A stretch of 38,173 bases of DNA, taken from positions 1 through 38,173 of the forward strand of contig CASFID010000009.1 in NCBI GenBank assembly GCA_949294665.1, in the 5' to 3' direction. The translations under genes were made by a program, and so were the position numbers. This stretch comes from an uncultured Eubacteriales bacterium (GTDB taxonomy: Bacteria; Bacillota; Clostridia; Lachnospirales; Lachnospiraceae). This document shows, in pieces, positions 14,572-22,907 of the stretch (position 1 is the stretch's first letter; each line of letters begins with the position of its first letter). Under the pieces are notes generated by a model, which was not told the origin of the DNA, did no database searches, and saw only the letters and a program-made list of their open reading frames with translations.

Positions 14572-16578
14572 ATGGCTGGAAGAAGTAAAAAGAAAAACAG
14601 ATTTGAATTTTTGACAAAAAAATTCCCGACAAGGATGCAACGAAAGCTGGTAATGCTATTTATGGCAGTGATACTGGCTTTTGTTATTCTTATAGGAAGG
14701 ATTACATGGATCAATGTGACGCGGGGGAGCAGCTACACAAAGCTTGTCCTGGATCAGCAGAATTACGACAGCCGTGTGATCGCCTACAAGCGCGGGGATA
14801 TCGTCGACAGAAACGGCACGAAGATCGCAACGAGCGAGCGTGTATATAATGTAATACTCGACGTGTCGGTAATGACCGATAAGAAAGAATATATAGAACC
14901 CACCAAGGAAGTGCTCAAGGAGTGTTTCGGGATCGAGGGAAGCACTGTGGATGAGCTTATAGAGACGAAGCCGGACAGTCAGTATGAGATCATGGCCGAG
15001 GGGATCAGCTATGAGACTGCCCAGAAGTTTAATGCGATTGACAGCGATGATGAGAACTATCCGAATGTACGCGGCATCTGGCTTGAAGACGACTATACGA
15101 GGACATATCCGTATGGGAGTATGGCGAGCGATGTGATCGGATTTACCTATGACGGCAATCAGGGAGCGATCGGCATAGAGAACGCCTACAATTCTATCCT
15201 GAACGGGACAGACGGAAGAGAGTACGGATATTTTGATACGGAGTCATCTGTGGAACGGACGGTAAAACCCGCCCGAAACGGCGATACGGTCGTCTCTACG
15301 ATTGACGTGACGCTTCAGAATATCGTGGAGGATTGCATACTGGAATTCAACCAGGAACTGGAAAGCAGCGGCAAAAACGGCAGTAAAAATACTGCGGTGA
15401 TCATTATGGATCCGAATACGGGAGAGATCCTTGCAGAAGCATCGTATCCGAATTTCGATCTGAACAGTCCGCGGGATCTTTCGGACCTGTATCCGGATGA
15501 TACATGGGAGGGGATGTCGGAGGACGAACAGGTTGAGGCGATGAACAACCTGTGGCGTAACTTCTGCGTCAGCGACGCCTACGAGCCGGGTTCGACGACA
15601 AAGCCTTTTACGATCGCGGCCGGTCTTGAGTCAGGGGCGCTGAAAGGAGACGAGTCCTATTACTGTGGAGGAGCGAAACAGGTCCTGGATACGGAGATAA
15701 AGTGCGCGCATAAAGAAGGGCACGGCACGGAGAGTATCCAGGATGCGCTGGCGAATTCATGCAACGTAGCGCTGATGGATATCGCGCTCGATATGGGAAA
15801 AGAAAACTTCACCCGTTATCAGCATATCTTCGGATTCGGAGAGTATACCGGGATAGATCTGCCGGGAGAAGCCGCCACGGAGGCCCTTCTGTATTCGGTG
15901 GACGACATGTCGGATGTAGACCTTGCCACGAACTCGTTCGGACAGAATTTTAATGTGACTATGACGCAGATGATCTCGGCGTTCTGTTCCCTGATCAACG
16001 GCGGATACTACTACGAACCGCATATCGTAAAGCAGATACAGGACGAGGAGGGCAGCATCATAGAGACGAAAAATCCAGTGCTGCTCAGGAAGACAGTATC
16101 CACTGAGACGTCCAATATGCTGAAGCAGTACATGAAAGCTGTGATGGACTATGGGACCGGCCAGAAAGCCCAGGTGGACGGATATGAGATAGCTGGCAAG
16201 ACGGGGACGGCTGAGAAACTCCCGCGCGGGAACGGGAAATACCTGCTCTCCTATATCGGATTCGCACCGCTGGACAATCCGGAAGTAGCGATCTATGTTG
16301 TTGTAGACGAACCGAATACTTATGCGCAGGACAATACCTCTCTCGTGCTGAAACTGAGCAAAGCGATCATGGAAGAGGCATTCCCCTATCTGGGCGTCAC
16401 GACGATAGCAGAGAGCGGAGATGAGACGCAGACCGAAGGAAACACTGTGGAGAATACGGAACATACGGATTACGATGAAGACTACGAAGAGACGTATGAT
16501 AACCCCGACGGCTCATACATAGACGGGAACTATGATCCTGACCTGGACGACTGGGCCACGGGCGGCAGTTCAGAATAA
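14572..16578 (+). CDS. Class B penicillin-binding protein 1 (FtsI/PBP2B/SpoVD type)
   Basis: Septal peptidoglycan transpeptidase. A short cytoplasmic N-terminus and a membrane anchor (about 22-44) precede the dimerisation domain (about 60-210, RGDIVDRNGTKIATS) and the transpeptidase domain with Ser341-x-x-Lys344 (GSTTKP), Ser396-Cys-Asn398 and Lys543-Thr-Gly (AGKTGTAEK). There is no PASTA domain. The last 60 residues form an acidic Asp/Glu/Tyr tail. It is immediately followed by a second class B PBP of similar design; which is vegetative and which sporulation-specific (SpoVD) cannot be decided here. Confidence 0.93.
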   Translation: MAGRSKKKNRFEFLTKKFPTRMQRKLVMLFMAVILAFVILIGRITWINVTRGSSYTKLVLDQQNYDSRVIAYKRGDIVDRNGTKIATSERVYNVILDVSVMTDKKEYIEPTKEVLKECFGIEGSTVDELIETKPDSQYEIMAEGISYETAQKFNAIDSDDENYPNVRGIWLEDDYTRTYPYGSMASDVIGFTYDGNQGAIGIENAYNSILNGTDGREYGYFDTESSVERTVKPARNGDTVVSTIDVTLQNIVEDCILEFNQELESSGKNGSKNTAVIIMDPNTGEILAEASYPNFDLNSPRDLSDLYPDDTWEGMSEDEQVEAMNNLWRNFCVSDAYEPGSTTKPFTIAAGLESGALKGDESYYCGGAKQVLDTEIKCAHKEGHGTESIQDALANSCNVALMDIALDMGKENFTRYQHIFGFGEYTGIDLPGEAATEALLYSVDDMSDVDLATNSFGQNFNVTMTQMISAFCSLINGGYYYEPHIVKQIQDEEGSIIETKNPVLLRKTVSTETSNMLKQYMKAVMDYGTGQKAQVDGYEIAGKTGTAEKLPRGNGKYLLSYIGFAPLDNPEVAIYVVVDEPNTYAQDNTSLVLKLSKAIMEEAFPYLGVTTIAESGDETQTEGNTVENTEHTDYDEDYEETYDNPDGSYIDGNYDPDLDDWATGGSSE

Positions 16579-16584
16579 ATCGCG

Positions 16585-16599
16585 GCCGGCTGAACCGGC
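16585..16599 (+). other. Small hairpin after the first PBP gene
   Basis: GCCGG (16585-16589), a five-base loop, then CCGGC (16595-16599), seven bases after the stop codon. It precedes the larger terminator-like hairpin and has no T run. Confidence 0.45.
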
Positions 16600-16618
16600 G
16601 GTGGGAAAAGTGGAATAA

Positions 16619-16669
16619 CCCTGCAGAAGATGTAATAAGCTGTAACAACATCTTGTGCAGGGTATTTTT
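16619..16669 (+). terminator. Terminator-like hairpin masking the RBS of the second PBP
   Basis: Bases 16619-16633 pair with 16648-16662 in 14 of 15 positions around a 14-base loop, and TATTTTTA follows. The 3' arm contains GCAGGG (16657-16662), the only Shine-Dalgarno candidate for ATG 16670. The structure could therefore both end transcripts and block translation. Confidence 0.75.
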
Positions 16670-18415
16670 ATGAAGAATAAAACATATAACCGAAAGAAGA
16701 TACTTGTGGTGTTCCTGTGTGCGGTGATCGTTCTGTGCGTGCTGATCGGGAGGCTGGTATATCTGATGATCTTCGACGCAGAGTATTATCAGGAACTGGC
16801 GCAGGATCTACACGAGAGAGAGCGGGAGATCAAGGCTGCCAGAGGCGAGATCGTAGACAGGAACGGCGTCGTGCTGGCGACAAACAGGACCGTGTGTACG
16901 ATCTCGGTGATACACAGTCAGATCGAGGATCCGGACCTTGTATCCGAAGTGCTGGCGGGTGAGCTTGAGCTCGAAGAAAGCGAGGTAAGGGAGAAAGTCG
17001 GGAAAGTATCCTCTATGGAGAAGATCAAGACGAATGTGGACAAAGAGACCGGCGACAGGATCAGGGAGTACGATCTCCCGGGAGTCAAGGTGGACGAGGA
17101 TTATAAACGCTATTATCCGTACGGTGAGCTTGCATCGCGTGTGCTCGGATTTACGGGAGGGGACAATCAGGGCATCATAGGGCTGGAGGTAAAATACGAG
17201 GATTATCTGAAAGGGACAAACGGAACAATACTGACAGTGACGGACGCAAGGGGCATTGAACTTGAAGGTGTGGCAGAGGACAGGATAGAGCCGGTGGCGG
17301 GGGAATCGATTAAAGTCAGTCTGGATTATAACATCCAGTCCTACTGCCAGCAGGCGGCAATGAACGTTCTTGAGGAGAAACAGGCGGAAGCGGTATCTAT
17401 CCTTCTTATGAATCCCCAGAACGGCGAAGTCTATGCAATGGTAAATGTGCCGGAATTCGATCTGAATGAACCATATGAACTTAACACCGGCGTTCAGGCA
17501 GATACCCTCTCCGATGAGGAGCTGCAGGAACAGCTGAACCAGATGTGGAGAAATCGGTGCATCAATGATACATATGAGCCGGGATCGACCTTTAAGATTA
17601 TCACGGCTTCCGCCTGCCTTGAGGAGGGAGTGGTGGATCTTGACGATACGTTTGTATGTCCCGGATACCGGATCGTGGAGGACCGCAAGATACGATGCCA
17701 TAAGGTCGGAGGTCATGGGCAGGAGACATTTGTCGAGGGAATACAGAATTCATGCAATCCGGTCTTTATGGATATCGGGCTCCGGCTGGGAGCGGACCGA
17801 TTCTACGACTATTTCCGCCAGTTCGGACTGTTTGACCTTACCGGTATCGATCTGCCGGGAGAGGCAGGGACGATCATGCACAGGCGGGAAGATATCGGTA
17901 CGGTGGAGCTTGCGACGATGACGTTCGGACAGTCGTTCCAGGTCACCCCGATCCAGATGGCGGTCACTGTAAGTTCTCTTATAAACGGAGGGAACCGGGT
18001 AACGCCTCATATCGCCATAGGGACGGTGAACGACGAGGGGGAGCTGACGGAAGAATTTGAGTATGAGACGAAAGGGGGGATCGTCTCCGACGAGACGTCC
18101 GGGACAATGCGGATGCTGCTGGAGAGCGTTGTCTCAAAGGGATCAGGGAAAAATGCCTACATTGAAGGCTACGCGATCGGAGGGAAGACCGCCACATCGC
18201 AGACACTGCCAAGAAGCGCCAATAAGTATATCTCCTCGTTTATCGGTTTCGCTCCGGCGGATGATCCGCAGATCCTCGGGATCGTCATCATACATGATCC
18301 CAGGGGAGTCTATTATGGAGGTACGATCGCAGCCCCGGTGCTCCGGGATATTTACGACAATGTTCTGCCATATCTCGGGATTGAAAAAAGCCAGTCGATG
18401 GTTTATACTAAATAA
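16670..18415 (+). CDS. Class B penicillin-binding protein 2, with KTA third motif
   Basis: A second septal-type transpeptidase in tandem. Membrane anchor about 10-32, dimerisation domain about 50-200 (ARGEIVDRNGVVLATN), transpeptidase domain with Ser306-x-x-Lys309 (GSTFKI) and Ser361-Cys-Asn363. The third motif reads Lys506-Thr-Ala (GGKTATSQ) rather than the usual KTG. The length is 581 residues with no PASTA domain. I prefer ATG 16670 (GCAGGG seven bases upstream) over GTG 16655. The hairpin over the ribosome binding site implies lower or conditional expression relative to the first PBP. One of the two PBPs may be SpoVD. Confidence 0.92.
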   Translation: MKNKTYNRKKILVVFLCAVIVLCVLIGRLVYLMIFDAEYYQELAQDLHEREREIKAARGEIVDRNGVVLATNRTVCTISVIHSQIEDPDLVSEVLAGELELEESEVREKVGKVSSMEKIKTNVDKETGDRIREYDLPGVKVDEDYKRYYPYGELASRVLGFTGGDNQGIIGLEVKYEDYLKGTNGTILTVTDARGIELEGVAEDRIEPVAGESIKVSLDYNIQSYCQQAAMNVLEEKQAEAVSILLMNPQNGEVYAMVNVPEFDLNEPYELNTGVQADTLSDEELQEQLNQMWRNRCINDTYEPGSTFKIITASACLEEGVVDLDDTFVCPGYRIVEDRKIRCHKVGGHGQETFVEGIQNSCNPVFMDIGLRLGADRFYDYFRQFGLFDLTGIDLPGEAGTIMHRREDIGTVELATMTFGQSFQVTPIQMAVTVSSLINGGNRVTPHIAIGTVNDEGELTEEFEYETKGGIVSDETSGTMRMLLESVVSKGSGKNAYIEGYAIGGKTATSQTLPRSANKYISSFIGFAPADDPQILGIVIIHDPRGVYYGGTIAAPVLRDIYDNVLPYLGIEKSQSMVYTK

Positions 18416-18425
18416 GATGTTCAAA

Positions 18426-18441
18426 AGAGGGGCCTCCCTCT
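18426..18441 (+). other. Small intercistronic hairpin before mraY
   Basis: AGAGGG (18426-18431) and CCCTCT (18436-18441) form a perfect stem with a four-base loop and no T run. It may mark an RNA processing or stability site; no stronger claim is possible. Confidence 0.4.
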
Positions 18442-18473
18442 GTGAGAAACGAAAGAGATGAAGAGGTGTATTT

Positions 18474-19430
18474 ATGAGTAGTCATGTAGTGATCCCGGTT
18501 CTGATATCATTTGCCATAAGTCTTGTGCTCGGGCCGGTCGTCATTCCTTTTTTAAGAAAATTGAAAATGAAGCAGACGGAGCGTACGGACGGAGTCCAGT
18601 CTCATCTGAAGAAGGCGGGGACTCCGACTATGGGCGGGATCATCATCCTCATCGCGGTGGTCGTGACCTCGCTGCTCTATGTGAGGGATTACCCGAAGAT
18701 CATACCGGTACTTTTCCTCACGGTCGCATTTGGCCTGATCGGTTTCCTCGACGATTATCTGAAGGTCGTGCTCAAGCGTTCGGATGGGCTGATGCCGATG
18801 CAGAAGATGGCGCTTCAGATCGTCGTTACGGCGATCTTTGCGTTCTATCTCGTACGTGTGGCGGAGATTCCGCTTACCATGCTTGTCCCTTTCTCGGACG
18901 GCTATTACTGGGATATCGGGTGGCTGGCCATCCCGGTCCTTTTCTTTGCGGTGATCGGAACGGTCAATGGAACAAACTTTACAGACGGACTTGACGGCCT
19001 TGCTTCCAGCGTCACAGTGCTGGTAGCGACGTTCTTTACCGTGGTCGCTGTCGGGACAAGAAGCGGGATCGAGCCGGTCACATGCGCGGTAGTAGGAGCC
19101 CTGCTGGGCTTTCTCCTCTTTAATGTATATCCTGCCAGTGTGTTTATGGGCGACACAGGATCTCTTGCCCTGGGCGGATTCGTGTCAGGAACGGCATACA
19201 TGCTGCAGATGCCTCTGTTTATCATTATCGTAGGTTTTATCTACCTTGTGGAAGTGGCGTCTGTCATCATCCAGGTCACATATTTTAAGAAGACGGGCGG
19301 AAAAAGAATCTTTAAGATGGCTCCTATCCATCATCATTTTGAGCTGTGCGGATGGTCAGAGACGAGAGTGGTGGCAGTTTTTTCAATCATCACGGCGTTG
19401 CTCTGCCTGATCGCGCTGATGGGGGTGTGA
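18474..19430 (+). CDS. mraY: Phospho-MurNAc-pentapeptide transferase MraY
   Basis: Integral membrane enzyme forming lipid I from UDP-MurNAc-pentapeptide and undecaprenyl phosphate. 318 residues and about ten membrane segments. Diagnostic blocks: KKAGTPTMGGIIIL, GFLDDYLKV (aspartate pair), NFTDGLDGLA, FMGDTGSLALGG, and the HHHFE segment APIHHHFELCGWSE. AGAGGTG before ATG 18474. murD begins 25 bases after the stop. Confidence 0.97.
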   Translation: MSSHVVIPVLISFAISLVLGPVVIPFLRKLKMKQTERTDGVQSHLKKAGTPTMGGIIILIAVVVTSLLYVRDYPKIIPVLFLTVAFGLIGFLDDYLKVVLKRSDGLMPMQKMALQIVVTAIFAFYLVRVAEIPLTMLVPFSDGYYWDIGWLAIPVLFFAVIGTVNGTNFTDGLDGLASSVTVLVATFFTVVAVGTRSGIEPVTCAVVGALLGFLLFNVYPASVFMGDTGSLALGGFVSGTAYMLQMPLFIIIVGFIYLVEVASVIIQVTYFKKTGGKRIFKMAPIHHHFELCGWSETRVVAVFSIITALLCLIALMGV

Positions 19431-19455
19431 CACATTGGACAGGGGGTATGAACAG

Positions 19456-20802
19456 ATGGAGATCAGTGGAAAAAAAGTACTTGTATTCGGCTGCGGAATA
19501 AGCGGGGAAGCCGCCGCCGGTCTGCTTTCGGAGCAGGGCGCGGAGGTGATCCTCTATGACGGGAATGAAAAACTCGAAAAAGAAGAGATCAGAAAGAAAG
19601 TTCCTTCGGATGTTCGGATCGTGCTAGGTGCCTTTCCGGAGCAATTTACAGAAAATCTGGACCTGATGGTCATAAGTCCCGGTGTGCCTACAGATCTGCC
19701 GGTCGTGGAGAAGATGCGAAGTAAGGGGATTCCGATCTGGGGAGAGATAGAACTCGCCTACAGATGTGCGAAGGGGGATGTCCTGGCGATCACAGGCACA
19801 AACGGAAAGACAACCACCACGACACTTCTGGGCGAGATTATGAAAAACTGGAAAGAAAGCGTGTTCGTGGTAGGAAATATCGGGAAACCTTATACGGATA
19901 TTGCGCAGGAGACTTCGGAGGATTCGGTCATTGTGGCGGAGATGAGCAGTTTTCAGCTTGAGACGGTACATAGTTTCCGTCCGAAGGTCAGCGCGATCTT
20001 AAATATCACGCCGGACCATCTTAACCGGCATCATACGATGGAAGCATATATCGCTGCCAAGGAAAGGATCGCGGAGAATCAGACGTCGTCCGACTTCTGC
20101 ATCCTTAACTATGAGGATGACGAGCTCAGGAAATTCGGAGAAAGAGTGAACGCGGAGGTTCTATATTTCAGCAGCCGGCGTAAACTTAACAGAGGCGTAT
20201 ATCTTGACGGGGATCTGATCGTCTGCGGGATAGACGGATGTATCCCGGTGTGCAGGACCGGGGAACTCCAGATACTGGGAGTCCACAATTACGAGAATGT
20301 GATGGCGGCGGTGGCCATGGCGTATGTGTATGGAGTTCCGATGGAAGTGATAAGAAAGACGCTTGGAGAGTTCCGGGGAGTAGAGCACAGGATCGAGTTC
20401 GTAGCCGAGAAGAACGGCGTAGCCTATTATAACGATTCAAAGGGTACAAACCCGGACGCGGCGATACGCGGTATCCGGGCGATGAACCGCCCGACGGTGC
20501 TGATAGGCGGCGGATATGACAAAGATTCATCCTATGACGAGTGGATACAGGCTTTTGACGGGAAAGTAAAGAAGCTTGTGCTTCTTGGAGCCACCCGGGA
20601 GAAGATCGCCGATGCAGCCGCGCGCGCGGGATTTCATGACGTTGTTATGGCGGATACATTAGAAGAGGCTTTTGCAAAATGTGTAGAGTATGCGCAGCCC
20701 GGATACGCAGTGCTCCTCTCGCCGGCATGCGCGAGCTGGGGGATGTTTAAAAATTACGAAGAACGCGGAGATAAATTCAAAGAACTTGTAGATCAGTTGT
20801 AA
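19456..20802 (+). CDS. murD: UDP-MurNAc-L-alanine:D-glutamate ligase MurD
   Basis: Cytoplasmic ATP-dependent ligase adding D-Glu to UDP-MurNAc-L-Ala. N-terminal nucleotide-sugar domain starting KVLVFGCGISGEA, ATP loop GTNGKTTTTT from residue 114, NITPDHLNRH, RGVEHRIEFV, YYNDSKGTNPDA and the C-terminal LLSPACASWGMF. The length is 448 residues, as usual. I chose ATG 19456, nine bases after AGGGGG; a TTG at 19435 is in frame and would add seven residues, using a GGGGGTG in the end of mraY. It is the only Mur ligase in the cluster. Confidence 0.96.
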   Translation: MEISGKKVLVFGCGISGEAAAGLLSEQGAEVILYDGNEKLEKEEIRKKVPSDVRIVLGAFPEQFTENLDLMVISPGVPTDLPVVEKMRSKGIPIWGEIELAYRCAKGDVLAITGTNGKTTTTTLLGEIMKNWKESVFVVGNIGKPYTDIAQETSEDSVIVAEMSSFQLETVHSFRPKVSAILNITPDHLNRHHTMEAYIAAKERIAENQTSSDFCILNYEDDELRKFGERVNAEVLYFSSRRKLNRGVYLDGDLIVCGIDGCIPVCRTGELQILGVHNYENVMAAVAMAYVYGVPMEVIRKTLGEFRGVEHRIEFVAEKNGVAYYNDSKGTNPDAAIRGIRAMNRPTVLIGGGYDKDSSYDEWIQAFDGKVKKLVLLGATREKIADAAARAGFHDVVMADTLEEAFAKCVEYAQPGYAVLLSPACASWGMFKNYEERGDKFKELVDQL

Positions 20803-20815
20803 GGAGTGGGATTTA

Positions 20816-21901
20816 TTGGAGCGTTCCGAAAAAAAGAGACGGTACGATGAGACGCTGATCGCGGTAGTGCTGGTCCTTGTGGTGATCGGTCTTGTGGTGC
20901 TTATGAGTACCAGCTCTTATAACGGCCGCGTAAAGTTCGACGACTCTTTTTACTATCTGAAGAAGCAGGGATTTGCGACATTCATCGGGCTTCTCGGGAT
21001 GGGAATCATATCGAGAGTCGATTACCACAGATGGGCCGTCCTTGCCATACCCGGCTATGTGGCGGCGATCGCCCTGTCTGTAGCGGTCATGCTCTTCGGA
21101 GATGAATATAACGGGTCCAAAAGATGGCTGTCTTTGGGCCCTGTTTCTTTTCAGCCGTCAGAGTTTGCCAAAGTGGCCGTCATCCTCTTCCTTGCCTGGC
21201 TTATCAGCAGATATGCAAGTAAGATGAAGCGGTTTCGGACGCTTGTACTGATGATGCTGCCGGTACTTCCTGTGGCTGCTCTGGTCGGGGCGAGCAACTT
21301 GAGCACCGCGCTCATTATTCTGGGGATCGCGGTGGTTCTTGTATTTGTGGCAAGTCCGGGATATTCGCAGTTTATCTGGATGGGAAGCGCGGGCGTTGCG
21401 TTTATGGGCGTTTTTCTGGCTATGGAGAGCTACCGCCTGGAGCGTCTGGCGATCTGGCAGAACCCTGAGAAATATGAGAAAGGCTATCAGACGCTCCAGG
21501 GCCTCTATGCGATAGGAAGCGGCGGGCTCTTCGGGAGGGGGCTGGGAAACAGCATACAGAAGCTGGGATTTCTTCCGGAAGCGCAAAATGACATGATCTT
21601 TTCCATTATCTGCGAGGAGCTGGGACTGTTTGGCGCCGGGATCATCATCTTTCTGTTCCTCCTTCTTATATGGCGCTTCTTCGTTATCGCGACGAAGGCG
21701 CCGGACCTTCTGGGGGCGCTGATCGCCGCCGGGGCGATGGCGCACATGATGATACAGGTGATCCTCAATATCGCGGTGGTCACCAATTCGATCCCGAATA
21801 CCGGGATCACTCTGCCGTTCATCAGTTACGGCGGGACTTCGGTCGTCTTTCTTCTGCTGGAAATCGGACTTGTGCTCAGCGTGTCCCGTCTGATAGAATG
21901 A
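20816..21901 (+). CDS. ftsW: FtsW/SpoVE SEDS glycosyltransferase (dcw copy)
   Basis: Lipid II polymerase of the septum. 361 residues with about ten membrane segments from residue 12. Hallmarks: LMSTSSYN, SKRWLSLGPVSFQPSEFAKVAVI, ASNLSTALII, GLYAIGSGGLFGRGLGNS, PEAQNDMI, NTGITLPFISYGG. The start is TTG 20816 with AAGGAG (20801-20806) overlapping the murD stop codon. Position between murD and divIB matches the standard ftsW slot, but Bacillus SpoVE occupies a similar place. It shares the family core with the gene at 9516 but lacks that gene's N-terminal extension. No murG follows. Confidence 0.93.
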   Translation: MERSEKKRRYDETLIAVVLVLVVIGLVVLMSTSSYNGRVKFDDSFYYLKKQGFATFIGLLGMGIISRVDYHRWAVLAIPGYVAAIALSVAVMLFGDEYNGSKRWLSLGPVSFQPSEFAKVAVILFLAWLISRYASKMKRFRTLVLMMLPVLPVAALVGASNLSTALIILGIAVVLVFVASPGYSQFIWMGSAGVAFMGVFLAMESYRLERLAIWQNPEKYEKGYQTLQGLYAIGSGGLFGRGLGNSIQKLGFLPEAQNDMIFSIICEELGLFGAGIIIFLFLLLIWRFFVIATKAPDLLGALIAAGAMAHMMIQVILNIAVVTNSIPNTGITLPFISYGGTSVVFLLLEIGLVLSVSRLIE

Positions 21902-21944
21902 GAATGATCTTCTGATCTGTGCGGTAGAGGAAAAGGAGGCATAG

Positions 21945-22688
21945 ATGAAAAGAAAAAAATACAAAAAGAGAAAAATACTGCCGATCGTACTCTCGGTGCT
22001 CGGATTTCTTGTCATAGCGTCGGCCGTTGTGGTACTGCTGTTCCGGACAAGAGCGATCGAGGTCGAAGGAAGCAGCTACTACAGCGAGAATACGATCACA
22101 ACATGGATACAGAATGATAAGATGTCGGCCAATACACTCTACGTACTGCTCAAATATGATCTGTTGGACGGTGATCTTCCCTCCGGGGTGGAGCGCTTTC
22201 AGGTTTCTCTTAAGAATCCGTGGACACTCAGGGTAACAGTACAGGAAAAGGAGATGGCCGGGTACGTGACAGATGGGGACGCGTATCTCTACTTTGACGG
22301 GGCGGGGACAGCCATACTGCGGTCAAAGAAACTTGTCGGGGGAGTTCCCTGCATCGAAGGCCTCACCGGCGATGTGTCGGGCGTAAAAGCGGGAGAGAAG
22401 CTGCCTGTTGAAGAGGATGATATTTTTGAAAATATCGTCGATATATCCGACAACCTCAGAAAATACGATCTTGCTCCGGATCGGATTTCCTGTGCGGAAG
22501 GGGATATCAGACTCTATTTTGGCGGAGTAGAGGTGATACTGGGAGAAGGAGGATATGAGGAAAAGCTCCGGCAGCTGGAGCCGATCCTTGGGAAACTCAA
22601 TGAGCTGTATCCTGACACGGCCGGTACTCTGCATCTGGAAAATTATACATCCGAATCCGAGTCGATCCGGTTCGTGCCCGCCGGCTAG
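21945..22688 (+). CDS. divIB: Cell division protein DivIB/FtsQ
   Basis: Bitopic division protein that binds FtsL. Lys/Arg-rich N-terminus (about 1-11), a membrane segment (about 12-32), a POTRA domain (about 35-105: RAIEVEGSSYYSENTI, FQVSLKNPWTLRVTVQEKEMAGYV), then the FtsQ/DivIB beta domain with LYFDGAGTAI and VPCIEGL. 247 residues. AAAAGGAGG before ATG 21945. The stop codon lies in a small perfect hairpin (22676-22681/22688-22693) that leads straight into the palindromic repeat copy B. Confidence 0.92.
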   Translation: MKRKKYKKRKILPIVLSVLGFLVIASAVVVLLFRTRAIEVEGSSYYSENTITTWIQNDKMSANTLYVLLKYDLLDGDLPSGVERFQVSLKNPWTLRVTVQEKEMAGYVTDGDAYLYFDGAGTAILRSKKLVGGVPCIEGLTGDVSGVKAGEKLPVEEDDIFENIVDISDNLRKYDLAPDRISCAEGDIRLYFGGVEVILGEGGYEEKLRQLEPILGKLNELYPDTAGTLHLENYTSESESIRFVPAG

Positions 22689-22693
22689 CGGGC
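22676..22693 (+). other. Hairpin spanning the divIB stop codon
   Basis: GCCCGC (22676-22681) and GCGGGC (22688-22693) form a perfect GC-rich 6-bp stem around the TAG stop (22686-22688). No T run follows, so termination is unlikely from this alone. Confidence 0.5.
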
Positions 22694-22779
22694 GTTCAGC
22701 TTATCTGCCTGTCAGTCGCCGGATTCTTATGCAGGCGTAGATCCGTCTCCTGACATCAGATGACTGAACTGTTGCAAAA
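22691..22779. repeat. Diverged partial copy B of the palindromic element
   Basis: Aligned without gaps, these 89 bases match 1710-1798 at about 74 positions. The right-hand half, including the terminal GACTGAACTGTTGC, is kept, while the left half and its terminal repeat are missing, replaced by the end of divIB. It ends 26 bp before the ftsZ -35. Confidence 0.85.
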
Positions 22780-22804
22780 AATCAGAAAAATAGGAAAAAA
22801 TCTA

Positions 22805-22833
22805 TTGATTATTTGTGTAAAAGACTTTATTAT
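22805..22833 (+). promoter_or_regulatory. ftsZ promoter
   Basis: TTGATT (22805-22810), 17-bp spacer, TATTAT (22828-22833), leaving a leader of about 70 bases before the TTG start. It suggests ftsZ is also transcribed apart from the upstream cluster. Confidence 0.65.
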
Positions 22834-22907
22834 ATACTTATTGGATTGTAATGTTCAATAAAAGGGATGTATAAGAGATTAATAGGACGACAAAGGAGGA
22901 AATACTC

